A stretch of 64,000 bases of DNA from Eudromia elegans (GCA_003342815.1 PTEX01000015.1:1734499-1798498); one strand, 5' to 3'; counted from the stretch's first letter, positions 36,331 through 49,360 are shown. A program made the numbers and translations. Notes: generated by a model from the sequence alone, not told the origin.

Positions 36331-39110
36331 AGCAGCTCCTTGCGGTTTCTTGCTGTGTCTGCAGTAGATAGTTTGCAGTACGGCAAAGAAAGCAAGGCAT
36401 GCTCAGAGATTACTTATGGATTCATGCAGAGGACATAGATCCACTGTAGTTTGCAAGCCATGGCATGACTTGTCATAAATGGCATAGCCTCCTTCTAGAA
36501 AAAAAATAAACAAAAACAAAAGAAGAAGAAGAACAACAAAAAACCCAGCTATCCATGTCTTTCTCAGGAGTACAGTCCCTTTTGCTGTCACCTTTCAAGT
36601 ACTGATTTTTGATCTCACTGCATCGTTCATCTTCATCCTCTCTATCTGCAGGTAAATATTTCACTTTACCAGGCGAAACCTTCTGCTGCAAATCTGCACC
36701 CTTGGGGTACATGCAACTTGTGTCTTTCAAACACCACATCCAAAGATTTCCTATAATCACAGCTGTAACACGCTGCAGCTATTCTATAGTGTTAGAGAAG
36801 ATGAAAAAAAGAACTAGACAAGTCCTCTTGCTCTTTGCAATTAATGCTCAAAAAGGGAAAGATTCTCTGATGCAAGGATGTCATGTTTTCAGTGCCATTT
36901 CTGCATATCAGAAGTTTTCCCCTAGATTACAATTTTGAAATATCCAAGACTCTTTAAATAATGGCACAATCTTCATCCTTTGTATTTCAAGCATATGTGG
37001 TATGTCATCAGACTGAGGGGAGCAACAAATCTAGCTTGTTTAAAACACTCTTTTATTTCTAGCACAGCTTAGAAATACTCTTGTACCAAAGAAGATAGAA
37101 AATGATATCGCACCAACACACACATTTCTCTGTCCCCAAGTACTAGTCCACTTTCTCTGCAGGTTCTAAACACAGAAGTTGGGAAACAGCTCCAGCTTCC
37201 TCAGGTGGGCTTCCAAAGCTGTTAAGGAACTAAGACTAGAAGCCAAGTAATCCATTTAGCTCTTTCTTATATAGAAAGACCTCACTGTGTTTGTGCGACA
37301 GAAAGTCTGCTTCTGCATACACACATAATGGAAAAAGAAAGAGACAAAATAACTTGTCTTCCAAAAGTTATGTGTATCCCATTCATTCATCCCCACACCC
37401 AACACCCCTTCAGGAGACCACCCTGTTACACAATATAACAAGGTGATACCTTCTCCCATCATTCTCTGGGTTTTCCCATTACTTTGACAATATGGCATCT
37501 TTATACTCCAGATGTTCCCACTGGAAAGCATTTCAATAATATATTGAAGATTAAACTGTTCCAAGATGTTGGCAACTACCAACCCAAATTCCTGTTACAT
37601 GCAATTTTGACATCAAGATCCTCTGTTTGAGCAATCCCTTTGCTCTGGGCGATATTCCAGCAACACCCTTCTCCATTGTCCTAGCAGCAGAAATAGGAAC
37701 CCTGAATATGTGGAACCCTTGGGGACCATCTCTCTCTGAGCGACCAGTTCCCTGTTCTATGATGGGACAGGGTTTGCAGATGTTGTCCCTGCTAGGCCAC
37801 CTGTACAAATCACAGGAATCTCCCCAGGCCTATGTATCTGCCTCTGAAGTAGCATCTCGGCTACAAACGAGGATTTAAAGAAAAATACTATAAAGAACCA
37901 TTGAAAAAAATATATCTTCCATTCTGACTGGAATTTTGCTTGATAGAGATAAATTAAAAATAAGTCTACAGCTGGCTGCAAAGGACTATCCTTTGAGGTA
38001 GTTCAATGCTTCCATTATCAGAGGCTGACTTCAGCTACCATTCACCACACCAATTTCCCGGATCCATTCAGTTCTGTGTAAAATATAGACAGAGCATTTT
38101 AAAAGCTGCTCAAATGATCCTATGGCAATTTGAAAGCCATTTTTACCTCTAAGGATTCCAGATGGAAATTAATGAAACTTTTCCTTTTCTGTCCCAAACC
38201 ATGTAATAGCTTTCCTAGCACAGAAACAGTCCTTCTATACCAGCAGCACAGCCTTATAAAATGTTAAGCTGGGTATGTCAGGGGAGTTAAACAGATCTAT
38301 ACCACTTACTTACTTTTTCGCTTTTGTCAGTAGAAATCCCTCTGTGTTGAGCATGCACACATGAGGGAGGCGACCTCTTTCTGGCAGAGCTCACATTTCT
38401 TCGGATCCCATTTCCAACCAAAATGCTTAATCACAAATATCTGTAAGTTTATTGGTTCATACTGGAAATATTTAGCATCTACCAAGTTTTCAGCTAGCCA
38501 CATGTGCAAGTAAGATGCATGCCAAGCAATAACTTCCTCTATTAACATCCTAGAAGCGCTAGAAGAATTACAGAAGCTAAGCCCTGAACTCTCACTCTGA
38601 TAACTCTTGTCTCCATCTTTTGGATCTACCTTCACCTACTGAAAGGCACTTTTTAAAGTCAAGTTTGAAAACCATAAATGAATCTGCTGCTCTCAGGCTA
38701 ACCCTCCTTGGTGACATACTGAATTATTTAAAAGTCACAGGGCTCTGGTCCTGGTTTGGGTTTTTTTTTTCCTTTGAGTGACTAGAACTGTGACCCCACA
38801 ACTGGTGGAAAGAAAAGTTTTGGTTTTAGTGCCTTGTATAATACCATAAAATTCTTCTTCTTGAAAATGGTAACCACAAAGGTGCCTACATGATTGTGCC
38901 GGATCTTGCCTTATCCCACCAAATAAAACTCAGATCTCTGTTGTGCTTGGAGAACAGTTTCCTTCTTCTCCTGTTTTCAAATATTTTTACTGCACTCCAT
39001 CTAAAGTGCACGGCAATGTCTGAAACTGCTCCAATAAAAACTCAGCGTCCACAATCTCTCCTTATCCTGTAAATGTTTTTATGTTTTTCTGGGCCAACAA
39101 TTGCTGGAAT
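36331..39110. other. AT-rich unique sequence, no gene recognised
   Basis: No gene identified. A purine-rich AAGAAGAAGAAG-type run lies at about 36520-36543. The minus-strand frame 38327-38635 (102 codons, Cys/Trp-containing, opening with GTG and with an ATG only about 30 codons in) has a protein-like look but no family that I recognise. Confidence 0.45.
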
Positions 39111-39440
39111 TACACATCTTGCCACTGTGGACGCCTTCCCTATCTGTTGCTGATGTTAGGAAATACGCAGTTGGCAAGAATGAGTTAGGACCTCCTACAA
39201 GCCCATAGGGATGCTAGCTGTGAGCAATTCCCTCCACATTTGACTACTTCAAAGCTCGTATTCCGGCCCATTTTTAATGGTGACGGTACAACAGAGCGCA
39301 GACGATCTTTGCTGTCCGGCTCCATCAAAGCACTCGCTTCAAGCAGGCTGTGCCCTTTCTGGCTGTTTTTGATAGCAGCCATTGCAAAACTCCCTGACAC
39401 ACTCTTGCTTGCGTCAAAATTCACTCATTAACCTTGCTAT
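39111..39440. other. Mixed-composition block resembling conserved non-coding DNA
   Basis: About 330 bp of non-repetitive, moderately GC-rich sequence with scattered CpG, between AT-rich flanks. Both strands are open for 60-80 codons (39240-39431 plus; 39185-39424 minus), which composition alone can explain. No domain recognised. Confidence 0.2.
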
Positions 39441-41729
39441 CTCAAATCACTTTGTCAGCTTCCAGAGATCTGATTTTTATTATTTAATTTTTCTTTAATT
39501 TGTTGTGCGTATTCCTCAATACTGATATCTGCTTGACATCAGTTGATGAGATCCTTTCTACATCTTTGGCTATGTAATAGCATATTACTGCATTTGCAAC
39601 TGTGGCCACAAATTATGTATTTTACAATCTGCCTAAAATGCACAAGTAATGATGCAAATCACTACACATGGTCCTTGCTAGTCAGAGTTAATGTTGTTGC
39701 ACTGTGTAAAATTTATATGATTTGACCTATTTAAAGCTTAAACTCTAATATTCAGTATTTTTGTATGATGCTTTCAAAAGTTTTCTAATGCATTTATGCT
39801 TTAGATGATTACAAACATGTGGCCTCAAGACTAACTGAATTCTAATGTGTTTTTTTAATATATCATTGCCAAGATCAGCATTTTGTTATTTGCATATTTA
39901 CCCACTGCAGTTGTAGTTAGGAAGAGCTTTGTTCCGGTTCATTCCAGCCCACTACATCTTTCATTCTCATTTGTTTCCACCTTAGCTTACTATATCTTTT
40001 AATCACAAGAGGCAAAAAATGTGAGTAAGAGTCAAATCATACCGTCCTTCACATTAGAAAATTTAACATTGGTTTCTGTTTTTGAAATCCAGAAATATTT
40101 AGTAAAAGCAACAAAAAAAGTTCTGAGCAAAAATGGTTATGGGACCCTCTCCTGGCTCAGGAATTTGTTTGAGCTGCAGAGCTAATAGCTCACAATGATG
40201 GAGCTATAATAAAAGCACTTCATCCCCAAGACAACAGAAATTGTGAGACAGATAAACTCTGGAAGCAAATAAAGGATTTTTGTGAGGAAACTCATGTGGT
40301 CCTGTGGAGCGAGAGGACTTGTAGGAAATGTCTTTGAAATCAAAGTTTATGAATCAGCAGTGTCTATAAAAATTGCCTGCAGATGTTATAAAGCGCCCCT
40401 TCTGTTTTGATAGCCAAGAAGGTAAACTGGAAACAGAGTATATGTATAATAAAGGCATGCAAAGTTGGTATTAGGTATGTAGAGCAGAAAAAAAACCATT
40501 GTTTTTATTAGTTGTACCATCTGCTAATGCAACTTCTGCTGCTGAGTTCAAAACAGAGATATCGCAAGATACCTCTTAACTAATGCTAGTCTTTATACAT
40601 ACATTTTATGCTCTATCATAAGTACAATTTAAATGAGTTCCTGTCAGCATCTGTGATTCTCTCCAAAACTGCAACCTACTCTATTAGAAGAACACTCAAA
40701 ACTCTTCTCAAACTCTTGCACCACCTTTCTCTGATATTTTTCTTTTTTTGTCTTGTCCTTCTCACAACTGACTTTTTGCTTCTTCCTTGAATTTATTTCC
40801 CTATGCTTGAGGAAGACCCTTTGAGTATCCTTTTCCTGGAAACTATCTTAATAAATTAAAATTTTCAAAGCAGTTTTACGGAAACCAGAGAGCACTCCTG
40901 CTTCCCAGCCACGATCTTACCACCTACGCAGAGATTAAAATGCACTGAAAAAATTCCTTATCTAAGTGTATCAATGTTAAAAAAGAATCTGAGTCAGCTG
41001 GTGCCTGCAGCCTGCAGGGTGGGGAGGCAGTGCACAGGTCTGTAATGCACACCAGGATTTCCCTCTTCTGCCTGTTGTGGGCCCAGCTAGCTGCTACTGA
41101 ATGCCTTGTGCCCTGATATTGCCTGCACATAACGGAAAACACTTCCTTCCTGTGGAAACCAGTTCTGCAGACAAAACCCTGACATCCCTATTGCCTGTCC
41201 TGCAGATACCGCTTCGGCTGGCTGTAATAAAGCCTCATTGTCCTCAGTCTTCTAGGTCATCTATTTAGGGGATAGAAATTATCCAGAAATTTCAACTCCA
41301 GTTTGAGAGTCAAACAATTCTTACTCTTTTTTTTTTTTTTCTGTGATAAAGCACCAAGATTAAAAATATATATATTATATTTTCCATTCATAGTCATGAA
41401 AAAGTTTTGAAAAAAGTTCTTTCTGCAGCCCATAAGGAGATGGGGGAGAGACGCGTGTTTCCTTCGTTTTGCCCTTCACATGGCTGGCTGGGTACATCTG
41501 AAAGTAAAATCTGGCTGGGAAATAATTCACTGGGTTTAAGTAAGTGATGAAACAGCATGATGTATAGACTTAAACAAATGGTTCAGGCATGTGCATATAA
41601 TGCTTCAAATATGTAATAGGGCATTAAGGAATCTGGACCTCTTACCAAATAAAAAATATGGTACATATTACTAAGCCTCTCCCCTGAGCATCCGTATCAA
41701 AGGCTTTGCTTTCAGACTCTCATTTTCAC
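39441..41729. other. AT-rich unique sequence, no gene recognised
   Basis: Nothing identifiable as a gene. There is a T run at about 41327-41340 and an AT-dinucleotide patch at about 41366-41384. Confidence 0.5.
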
Positions 41730-42020
41730 TTCTGCCACTGAATGCTGTGCCGATAGGGAGCGGGAGGAGCTAAGCTCAGCGCTTCCTCTGCCCGGGTAGT
41801 TTTGGAAACCTGAAGGCAGCGTACAGGTCTGGGAAGCGGCCGTAGCTACAGAGAGCACGTTGTGCCAGGCTGCCCCAGCCCGGTGCTCAGCGGGCAGGCT
41901 CACAGCGGGGCAGCTGCCCCATACCCTTCTGCATGGCGTTGGGCCTGAGGGACAGGGCACAGGATGGCATCGGGGGCAGGCGATGCAGGGGAGAGGTGCA
42001 GGGACCTGTCCTGAATCTGC
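41730..42020. promoter_or_regulatory. GC-rich, CpG-bearing patch
   Basis: About 290 bp with roughly 14 CpG and clearly higher GC than the flanks. A 123-codon minus-strand frame (41712-42083) crosses it, Pro/Cys/Ser-rich and of no recognised family; it is best explained by composition. The patch may be a weak CpG island or regulatory element. Confidence 0.3.
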
Positions 42021-42406
42021 TCCTCTTCCTTGATCTCCGTTCACACTGACTGAAGACTCAGAGTTTTGAACAGCCTGCGCCACTTTCCGGGATGTTCTTT
42101 TTAGTGATGTGCATGAACCTATAATAGTTTCAGACTTTCTTCGCTTGTACTGCCTGCTTCAGTTTCAGAGTGTTGAAAGATTGTGCTCTGCTTGAATGTA
42201 AGAGGAAAAAGTACTATCATCATGAATCAAATTGGAACAAATTACCTAAGTATTAAAAAAAAAGTCACTTGCTCTTTCAAGTGCATTGTTTATTTTGGGT
42301 GAAAATCATTTAAAAGGCCTCTGGGACAAGGACAGCAAGACATTTAGAAAAAGAGATTTCTCTTGCAATGAGAGCAACTTTTCTTTGGACTGACAAGTGC
42401 TTTCTT

Positions 42407-42464
42407 TTTTTATCATTCTCTCTTTTTTTTTTTTTTTTTTTTTTTTCCTTTTCTCCCTCTACAG
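42407..42464 (+). other. Long polypyrimidine tract with poly-T(24), ending in a splice-acceptor-like CAG
   Basis: A pyrimidine-rich run of more than 50 bases contains 24 consecutive T (42423-42446) and ends TTCTCCCTCTACAG at 42464. This fits a strong vertebrate 3' splice site. The same T run would be the poly-A tail of a minus-strand retrocopy, but no polyadenylation signal (TTTATT on this strand) lies in the first 30 bases to its right and no retrocopy was recognised there. A simple poly-T microsatellite is the minimal reading. Confidence 0.35.
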
Positions 42465-42837
42465 CTGCAGAATTTTAGTGCCCTGAAAAACACAGGTTAA
42501 AATATGCTGGGGTTTGGTTCTCATCCCACTGAATATATTCCTTCCTGTGTCCTCAAAGATCTGTCCAAATTTCCAGGTGACTCATGAGAACATTTCCAGC
42601 CCTGTGATTATTTATAACTGAGGCTCTCAGGCTCTTCCTTTCACCTGCATCCCACCACTAAGTGAAATGAAATAAGTTCTGTGAAATGAAACTGCCCCAT
42701 GTGGGAGCCCACGGGCATCATAGCAGGATCTCATCCATAATCTGAAGGACGATGCTTTCTTCACCCTCAAAAAGAGTCAGGATTTCCACTGGTGAGAGAT
42801 GATGACGACTGTTAATACAATCTACCTAAAAAGCTCA
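42465..42837. other. Unique sequence between poly-T tract and CR1 copy
   Basis: No gene or repeat recognised. A small internal repeat GTGAAATGAAA occurs at about 42662-42690. Confidence 0.5.
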
Positions 42838-43180
42838 ACCTGATTAATGTATATAAATATCTCAAGAAAGGGAGTGAGGAGGAGGGGGCTGGCCTCTTCT
42901 CAGTGGTGGCCAGTGATAGAACTAGGGGAAACGGCCACAAATTGAGGCACCAAAAGTTCCACAGGAACTTGAGGAAGAATTTCTTAACCGTGAGGGTGAC
43001 AGAGCACTGGAACAGGCTGCCCAGAGAGGTGGTGGAGTCTCCTTCTCTGGAGATCTTCCAAACTCGCTTGGACATCACCCTGTGCCACATGCTCTAGGGG
43101 ACCCTGCGTGTGCAGGGGGGTTGGACTAGATGACCCCTAGAGGTCCCTTCCAACCCTAGCCATTCTATGATTCTATGATT
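42838..43180 (+). mobile_element. CR1 LINE, 5'-truncated copy 1
   Basis: This is the 3' end of a CR1 non-LTR retrotransposon in sense orientation. It shows the ORF2 C-terminal coding region, then the short 3' UTR with the hallmark TTGGACTAGATGACCCCTAG and AGGTCCCTTCCAACC boxes, and ends in ATTCTATG repeats at 43162-43180. The copy is about 343 bp, strongly 5'-truncated as is usual for CR1. No target-site duplication was evident, also usual for CR1. It shares the CCTGCGTGTGCAGGGGGG and GCCACATGCTCTAG variants with the copy at 59.3 kb, so both come from the same or a close subfamily. Confidence 0.95.
42903..43097 (+). pseudogene. CR1 ORF2 C-terminal fragment (copy 1)
   Basis: The frame reads through the conserved C-terminal end of CR1 ORF2, with the motif RVTEHWNRLPREVVESPSLE followed by IFQTRLD. 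It is only the tail of a polyprotein that in a full-length element carries an endonuclease and a reverse transcriptase; both domains are missing here, so the copy cannot move by itself. The frame remains open to the natural stop, which suggests moderate rather than great age. Confidence 0.85.
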
Positions 43181-46100
43181 AAACACCTACCTAAATAGCC
43201 CATGCTTATCTCTTCAGTTTACAGTGGCCTGTCCAGAGCCAAAATAGTCCTGCCTTCCCTTTCACCTTACACAAATGGGTTTTTAACTCCTTATTCACTC
43301 ATTATAGGTGCTTCCACTTGTTCAAACCTACCTGGTATGCCCAGCAGACTGCATGTTAGCTCTTGCAAGTGTCCCAGAGATTTTCCTACATCCTAACTGT
43401 GTATTATCTTCATACCTGATTATGTGCTGTCTTCATACCCAAGTGGATATATGTTGAGTATCAGTCCTCCTGAAGACACGTATCTTTCTTCTGCTAGTTA
43501 CTATTTTTTTGCTGACATTGTGGCAGGATCCCTAGAATTAACTTCTGATATGTGTGAGCTGCAACTACAGCCTGAACCCAGTGAACTGCTCTGTAACACT
43601 ACAAAATGTATTGCAAAGTGATTCTCCTTCCACAGAAGAGAAAGGCAAATCATTCCTAAACACTTACCATAGAAAATTATCTGATGTTGGCATTAGATCA
43701 GAGAGAAAGTACAAACAACACTATAATCACTGTGCCTTCAGTTTCCATAGGTCTGGCCAGAAAAGATTTCTCTCCCAGGCCATATCCCATTTCATTTTGT
43801 TTCCTTTGTCTTCAACCTTTCACTCTCTTTTCCATAGATAATTTCTCCAGTCATTTTCTCAGTTTCCACTTTGGTTTCCTCTTCCAGTTACCATCCACCT
43901 GTTAACAACAGTAGGTGCAATAAAATTCTAAACAAATCAGATTTGGCTTAAGTTTTGGGATTTTTTTTCCTCTTTAAATAAAGCTTAGATAAGTATTAAC
44001 ACCCGATCACATATATTAAATCCTTCACTCCTGGATCCTAAATCTCTGTTTTGACATCTAAATAAAAGTTTTTCATCAATGATTTTGAACATCCCCTATG
44101 ATAGCAAGAATCAATTACTCCCAATATATGCTCCATTTGAGAGGAAGGCTGCTGCAGTCTGCTAGGGCATTGGAAGCAATCAGGACTGGTTACGGTACAA
44201 GAGCAAAAAGGGGCCATCCATATGGAGTGACTTTTCCACAGCACTGTGATGGATTTGTTTCCTTTGGGAGTTGCATGAGTTGGTATTTTAACATTGCTCT
44301 CAATAGAGAATACCAGTGGGAAAAGCTGGCACTGGATAAAATTCTCTCTTTTTTTTTCCTAAGCAAAGTTCATGAGCAGATATGAGACATAAATTGCTTG
44401 CAAAAGATTGTTTTTCACTTGTTTTCTTGTTAGTTTACTTTTTCTCAAACAAAGGCCTATTTAATCATCCTGGCCTGCAAAGAACATGGAGACAGCAAAG
44501 AGACCTTGTCTAAGTCCTCCAACACCCAAGAAAGCTGGCCAAATCAGAGTGCAGAGGAAGGTGAGGCGAGACTCACAGCGTATTTGGAAGTCTGCCTGTT
44601 TTCCATGCAGGTAGAGCTCCTACCTACTCTCTCTTTACTATTGTTTTTGTTTGGGGCTTTTTTTTGTGTTTTATTTTGTTTTTTTGGTTTAAGAAATGAA
44701 TAGGGACAAGTGAAGACCAAATGCCAGAACATGACTTGAGGCAAAGTCCTCAGACAAAGTGAGCTAATAACAGAGAAACAAAAATTTAACACTACTCATC
44801 CATTCCCCCATTCAGTGACAACATAGGTCTCACTCCCCCTAAACCTCAGTAATGCCCTTTACCTTGCGGCTTTAGTTTGAAAGCCTTTGGTCCATGATGT
44901 CAGCTATTTGCCTTGATTTCTCCTCATCTTCAAGAAAAGACTAATTTAAGTGGTTAGTTGCAATACGTGTTCAATTAAGCTGTATTTGTAATACAGCATA
45001 AAGATGGCAGCATAGGCACATATCTGCAGCTGTAGCCTGAACAGGAACGTGGGTAATGTCATATTTCTCAAAATACACTTAATGAAGATAAGGGTTCTTA
45101 AACTTAAGGGCTCAAAAGGAGCTGCAAGTATCTAATTAACAACAATACCGATTCTGAATAGTGTGTAGAAATCAGTGAAATTAGTATGGATAGAACTACT
45201 GGCCTTCCTCTTCCATCCTTTTTCTTAGGACTACAGTTCACTAACCATGCCCCAAAGTGCTCTCCACTCTCTGTCATTCAACTCTATGCTGTTTGAATCT
45301 CCACTTTTTTTTATCATTTACAATATCCAATGTTTTTTTCAGTGACACATCTCTCACTAAACTCCAACTTAACTCATTTCCGGTTTCAAGTCACACAAGA
45401 CAATGGCCATCTTACAAGCTGGCCCTTTCTATATAACTTTTGTAATACAGACATGCTTCCTACTTTGATGTTATTATTTAATTGTTTTTGGCCTTATTGT
45501 TTTAGGCTAGTTAGAGGCATCTCAGTGATATGGACAAAAAGAAGCTGTCTGATGACAATGCCCATGTTGGTTTTATAGTGTCATTCATAAATGCAGAATT
45601 TCGATTCCTAGATATAATCTCCCCCTCTCCTCAAGGTGAGTGTGGGGAAGATACAGGCAAGATGCTATTGCCCATTAAAAGTGATGAAGGACCTCCTTCT
45701 ATGATTTAACTGCCATATTTGTGGTGGTATGTGGAAGAGCCTCCCTACAATGCGATTCGCTTTGTAAACATCCTATTGATTTACTTCAATGAGTGCTGAA
45801 TTGTGATCTCTGTACCTCAAGGGCAAAAATCATCTGCATTTATAATGGTCCCTATTCTTAAAATGGTAAAAATATTGCAATGTATTGTGCAAACCTCTTC
45901 ATTTTGCATGTATGCATAGATCTCTTGTCCATGTAGTTAGCCTATATTAGATTTTGTGCACTTACATAGGTAGGATTTTCATGAGATTTTAAATGCCCTG
46001 TATTTTTGCTTTTATAGAAATCACAGTTTCTGTAGCAGCTGATGTAAGCTCTCAGGCCCATTCACCAACCTAGCTGTTCAACTCTAGATGGATAGATACA

Positions 46101-46419
46101 TCAGCCAGCCTAGATATATACCCAACTCACACGTTTATGTTAAGACCAGCTTTATTAGCTAAAAGGCAGTGCAAAAATCCTCGTGTACTGGACAAAGCTG
46201 CACAGTAAAGAAATGCAGTCTTTCTTCTACAAGCTGCGAAAGATGTAGCTTTATAAGTGGTCTTACCTAGATAGTTTTCCACTCTGGCATTCTTCAAGCA
46301 TTTAATCCAGGCTAAAAAACATTTGTTCTTTACTCTGTTTTGATTCCTATGATTTAAAGTTAGATCCCAACAGAAGGTCTTTGGCAAATCCAGCATTGCA
46401 GCATCCTGTCCTGCCCTTC
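43181..46419. other. AT-rich unique sequence, no gene recognised
   Basis: About 3.2 kb with no recognisable gene or transposon. T-rich low complexity occurs at about 44640-44690. Short frames only. Confidence 0.5.
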
Positions 46420-46790
46420 ACCACTGCTAGAGGGGCCTCAGAGGATCCTCCCCTGTGGACTCACTCAGTCCTCACCAAGGCGGTGCAGCCCAAACAGGAG
46501 CCCAGCCCGGGGCAAGGTGGATGCGAGCTGATGGAGGAGGAGGAGGAGGTGGAGAGGAAGAGGGGCACTTGCCCGTGCAGCAGGACTGCCCGTGCAGCAG
46601 GACCGCCGCGGCTCTCATGCCCCGCGGGTGCTGCTGCCCACGCCGGCCCTTGAAGCAGGCCTGCTGCCCCACGGCAGCCTGCGTTCGGGCCACAAAGAGG
46701 AGCGCGGCCCGGGGCCGGAGCAGGGGCCGCAGCCACCTCCTGCTCCTGAGCCTGCTCACCGGCTGCAGCTGCTGGAAATAAGGGCCAGAT
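46420..46790. promoter_or_regulatory. GC-rich CpG-island-like patch with GGA run and 17-bp duplication
   Basis: About 22 CpG lie in roughly 300 bp, densest at 46600-46740. A (GGA)n run occupies about 46533-46552. A 17-bp unit GCCCGTGCAGCAGGACT is repeated in tandem with one difference (46571-46587 and 46588-46604). Five frames of 86-133 codons overlap on both strands, which is typical of GC-rich DNA poor in stop codons; none resembles a known family. The patch is a candidate regulatory island. Confidence 0.4.
46571..46604. repeat. 17-bp tandem duplication
   Basis: Two head-to-tail copies of GCCCGTGCAGCAGGACY, differing only at the last base. The length is not a multiple of three, so in any coding context it would shift the frame. 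Confidence 0.9.
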
Positions 46791-49360
46791 GTGTGAGCTG
46801 GATGCATAAAACGTGTGAGCAGACATGTCTGCTAACATCCTACCCCCCTTAATCCACCCCACATAAATCCTGCAGTAAAACCACCCAAACTACGGCAGCC
46901 AAAACCCTCTTAGGTTGCATTCACTGCACCTGAGCTCTGCTGCCGCCGTGGCCTGGGTGCCAGCCACGCTCCACACCTGCAGTTCCTCCCCATGCAGTCA
47001 CCTATATATCCCTTGAGATGCATGTCCTCAAGCAAAAACCCTGAGCATAAATGCGGCCCACATAAATCTACCGTTGCTCATCCTAAACAAATAATAATGT
47101 CCTGATAGCCATTTTATTGTTGGCTCAAGAAACCGTCAAATCCTCTACTTGAATTTGTTATGTGACTCTGGTATGCTTCATTCATAAGACATGAAAAATA
47201 TTTCTTTCTACTTTCCTAACTGTTAAAACCGTAAAGACTATTTATTGCCAGTTACAATTTGACATGTGCAATGTTGGTGATTTGGCACTTATCATTATGC
47301 CTAGGGTCCTGGAAATCAGTTTTCCTGCTGGTTCAGATGAAAGATGGGCCCTTCAAAGTCTATATTCAGAATATCACCAGATATAAAATAGTGTCTATTT
47401 GTACTTTATACATATTTTAATGTTTATAAATATTGCAGTATACAGAATATAAAGTCATTTTTTTTTTTCTATAGCTATAGGTTCCTCTTGCTATTAGGAA
47501 CATAGAGACAGCTACATGCACACATAAAATGTTGCATATAGAATGCATGATACAGATTTTTTTGTTACTGCATATTATTATATTCCTTTCATTATAACAA
47601 AGCATCCCATCATTGGATGACTCTCAGGAGAACATGAACTGTGTGTTGTGATCTGAAGGGTTTGCATTATACATTTGTCTGGAGCTTCCATTATTAATAG
47701 ACCCTCCTTGAGCACCTACTGTCTAACTGACATTCATTTGAGACCACTGGATTCCTAAACTTCCCTGACCTTGCAGCATTCTCTCAAATTCATGGTCTCA
47801 AGTAGGAAGTATAAATCAAAGAAGATATTTTTATTATGATGTCTCAAAAGTCGCTAAGGTGACAGCAAGACAGACATAATAAAATTACATTGAAAAAATG
47901 TTTTGCCAGAACAATATATCTTTTCATTCCCCAGTTTACCCTATTTTCCTCTTTTTTCGAATACAGGAAGGTGATTATTTATTCACTTCTAGCATGGTGA
48001 TAGTATTTGAAAATAAAAAAAATAGCAATAATTTAATTATATCATGTTTGCAGTCCAATCTTCATAGTAATATTAAAAAATATATTTTTTTCATGAATAT
48101 TTGAAGAGCCAAAGTAACTCACAAGCTCTTTACAGTAGCATTAGTCCTCAGCAGCTATAACATGTCAGTCAGTACGACTGTAATGTGAGACTCTGGTAGA
48201 GATGGGTATTGGATTTGTTTTATGTCAAGGCTTCCTTCAGACTTTTCCATAGACTCTGTGCCAAATGTTTTTCCATTTTTTTAGCCTGCCTTGGATCTTG
48301 CCTGTGTTTTGAGTCACTTATTCTAAGCACCAGATTCCTTTGTTTCTGGCACTTGGAGCCATGGAGCTCGAGAGCAGAGGACACGCACAGAAATATCCCA
48401 GTCCCACGGCAGAGAGCAGCAAAATTCCCTCGGCTTACGGTGGGTCCAGGGGTTTCCCTGGGCAGCTTGCAGCTTATACCAGCAAGCATGAAGTTCTGCT
48501 CATGACTCCAGGAGAAGCTCACGGGTGGCATTTCCACACTGGGTGTGATAAATCAGCACAGCTTACTTAATAGCACAGATGTTTTTGCCACGTTGCAGTT
48601 GAGAGGGGATCCATGGAAGAAGATGAAAAGAATGGAGCCTTGAAACAAACACAATCCTCTCTCTAGGTGGACATGTCTTTCCAAAGGAGTTCGTTTTAAA
48701 AGCTGTACTGGCAGAAGATGCATAAACTCTAAGACAGGTTCCCCTTGGCATGCCTGGTCCTGAAATCCTCACACTTGTGCTATATTACCTTCTACAGGGG
48801 ATGAGTTTGTCTTTGAGAGATATAATACAGCATGTTTTCAGAATTACAAAGTCATCATTTTATTGTCAATACTGTCATTTTTTAGTACATTAGGAAAAGG
48901 GCATTGTGCCTGTACTTCATTTGTAAAGGCCCTGTAAAAAGATGCTAAACAGTATGCAAGAGTATTTGTGCACATAAGCTTTCTGAAATTTTCTTCAAAA
49001 ACAAATAACAACCAAACCAAAATAAATGCAAACAAGCAGAGGGTTGCATCTAATATGCCACCTTAGGAACCTAATTTAAAGTGATTTGAATTTATGCCTG
49101 GAAGTATCTTTTCCTGGTGACTAGTGAAAAAAACTTGGATAATTACCTCAGTTCCAATGCCTATTTATTTTATCTTATGCTACTAAAGATGAGCAACTAA
49201 ATGAGGACACAAAAACCTTAGGAACCACATCTGGCCAAAGAATGGGAAAATTCTGCCAAATTTTTACAAAAAAATGTTCCTATTGTTAATTAAAAATAAA
49301 TCTTTTGAAATGTTTTGAAGATTTGTCCTACTGGGAAGAATTTTTTTTTGTTGTGCTGTC
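46791..49360. other. AT-rich unique sequence, no gene recognised
   Basis: No gene identified. A moderately GC-rich patch at about 48350-48540 is open on both strands for 75-105 codons without a recognised domain. T run at about 47459-47469. Confidence 0.5.

Noticed and set aside
41712-42083. 123-codon minus-strand frame as a gene
   Set aside because: Pro/Cys-rich product explained by local GC richness; no domain and no splice context recognised.
42423-42446. Poly-T(24) as the tail of a minus-strand processed retrogene
   Set aside because: No polyadenylation signal in the adjoining bases and no recognisable retrocopy to the right before the CR1 element.
46381-46862. Five overlapping 86-133 codon frames as genes
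   Set aside because: Frames are open on both strands at once and are low-complexity Ala/Arg/Pro/Gly-rich; no family resemblance.
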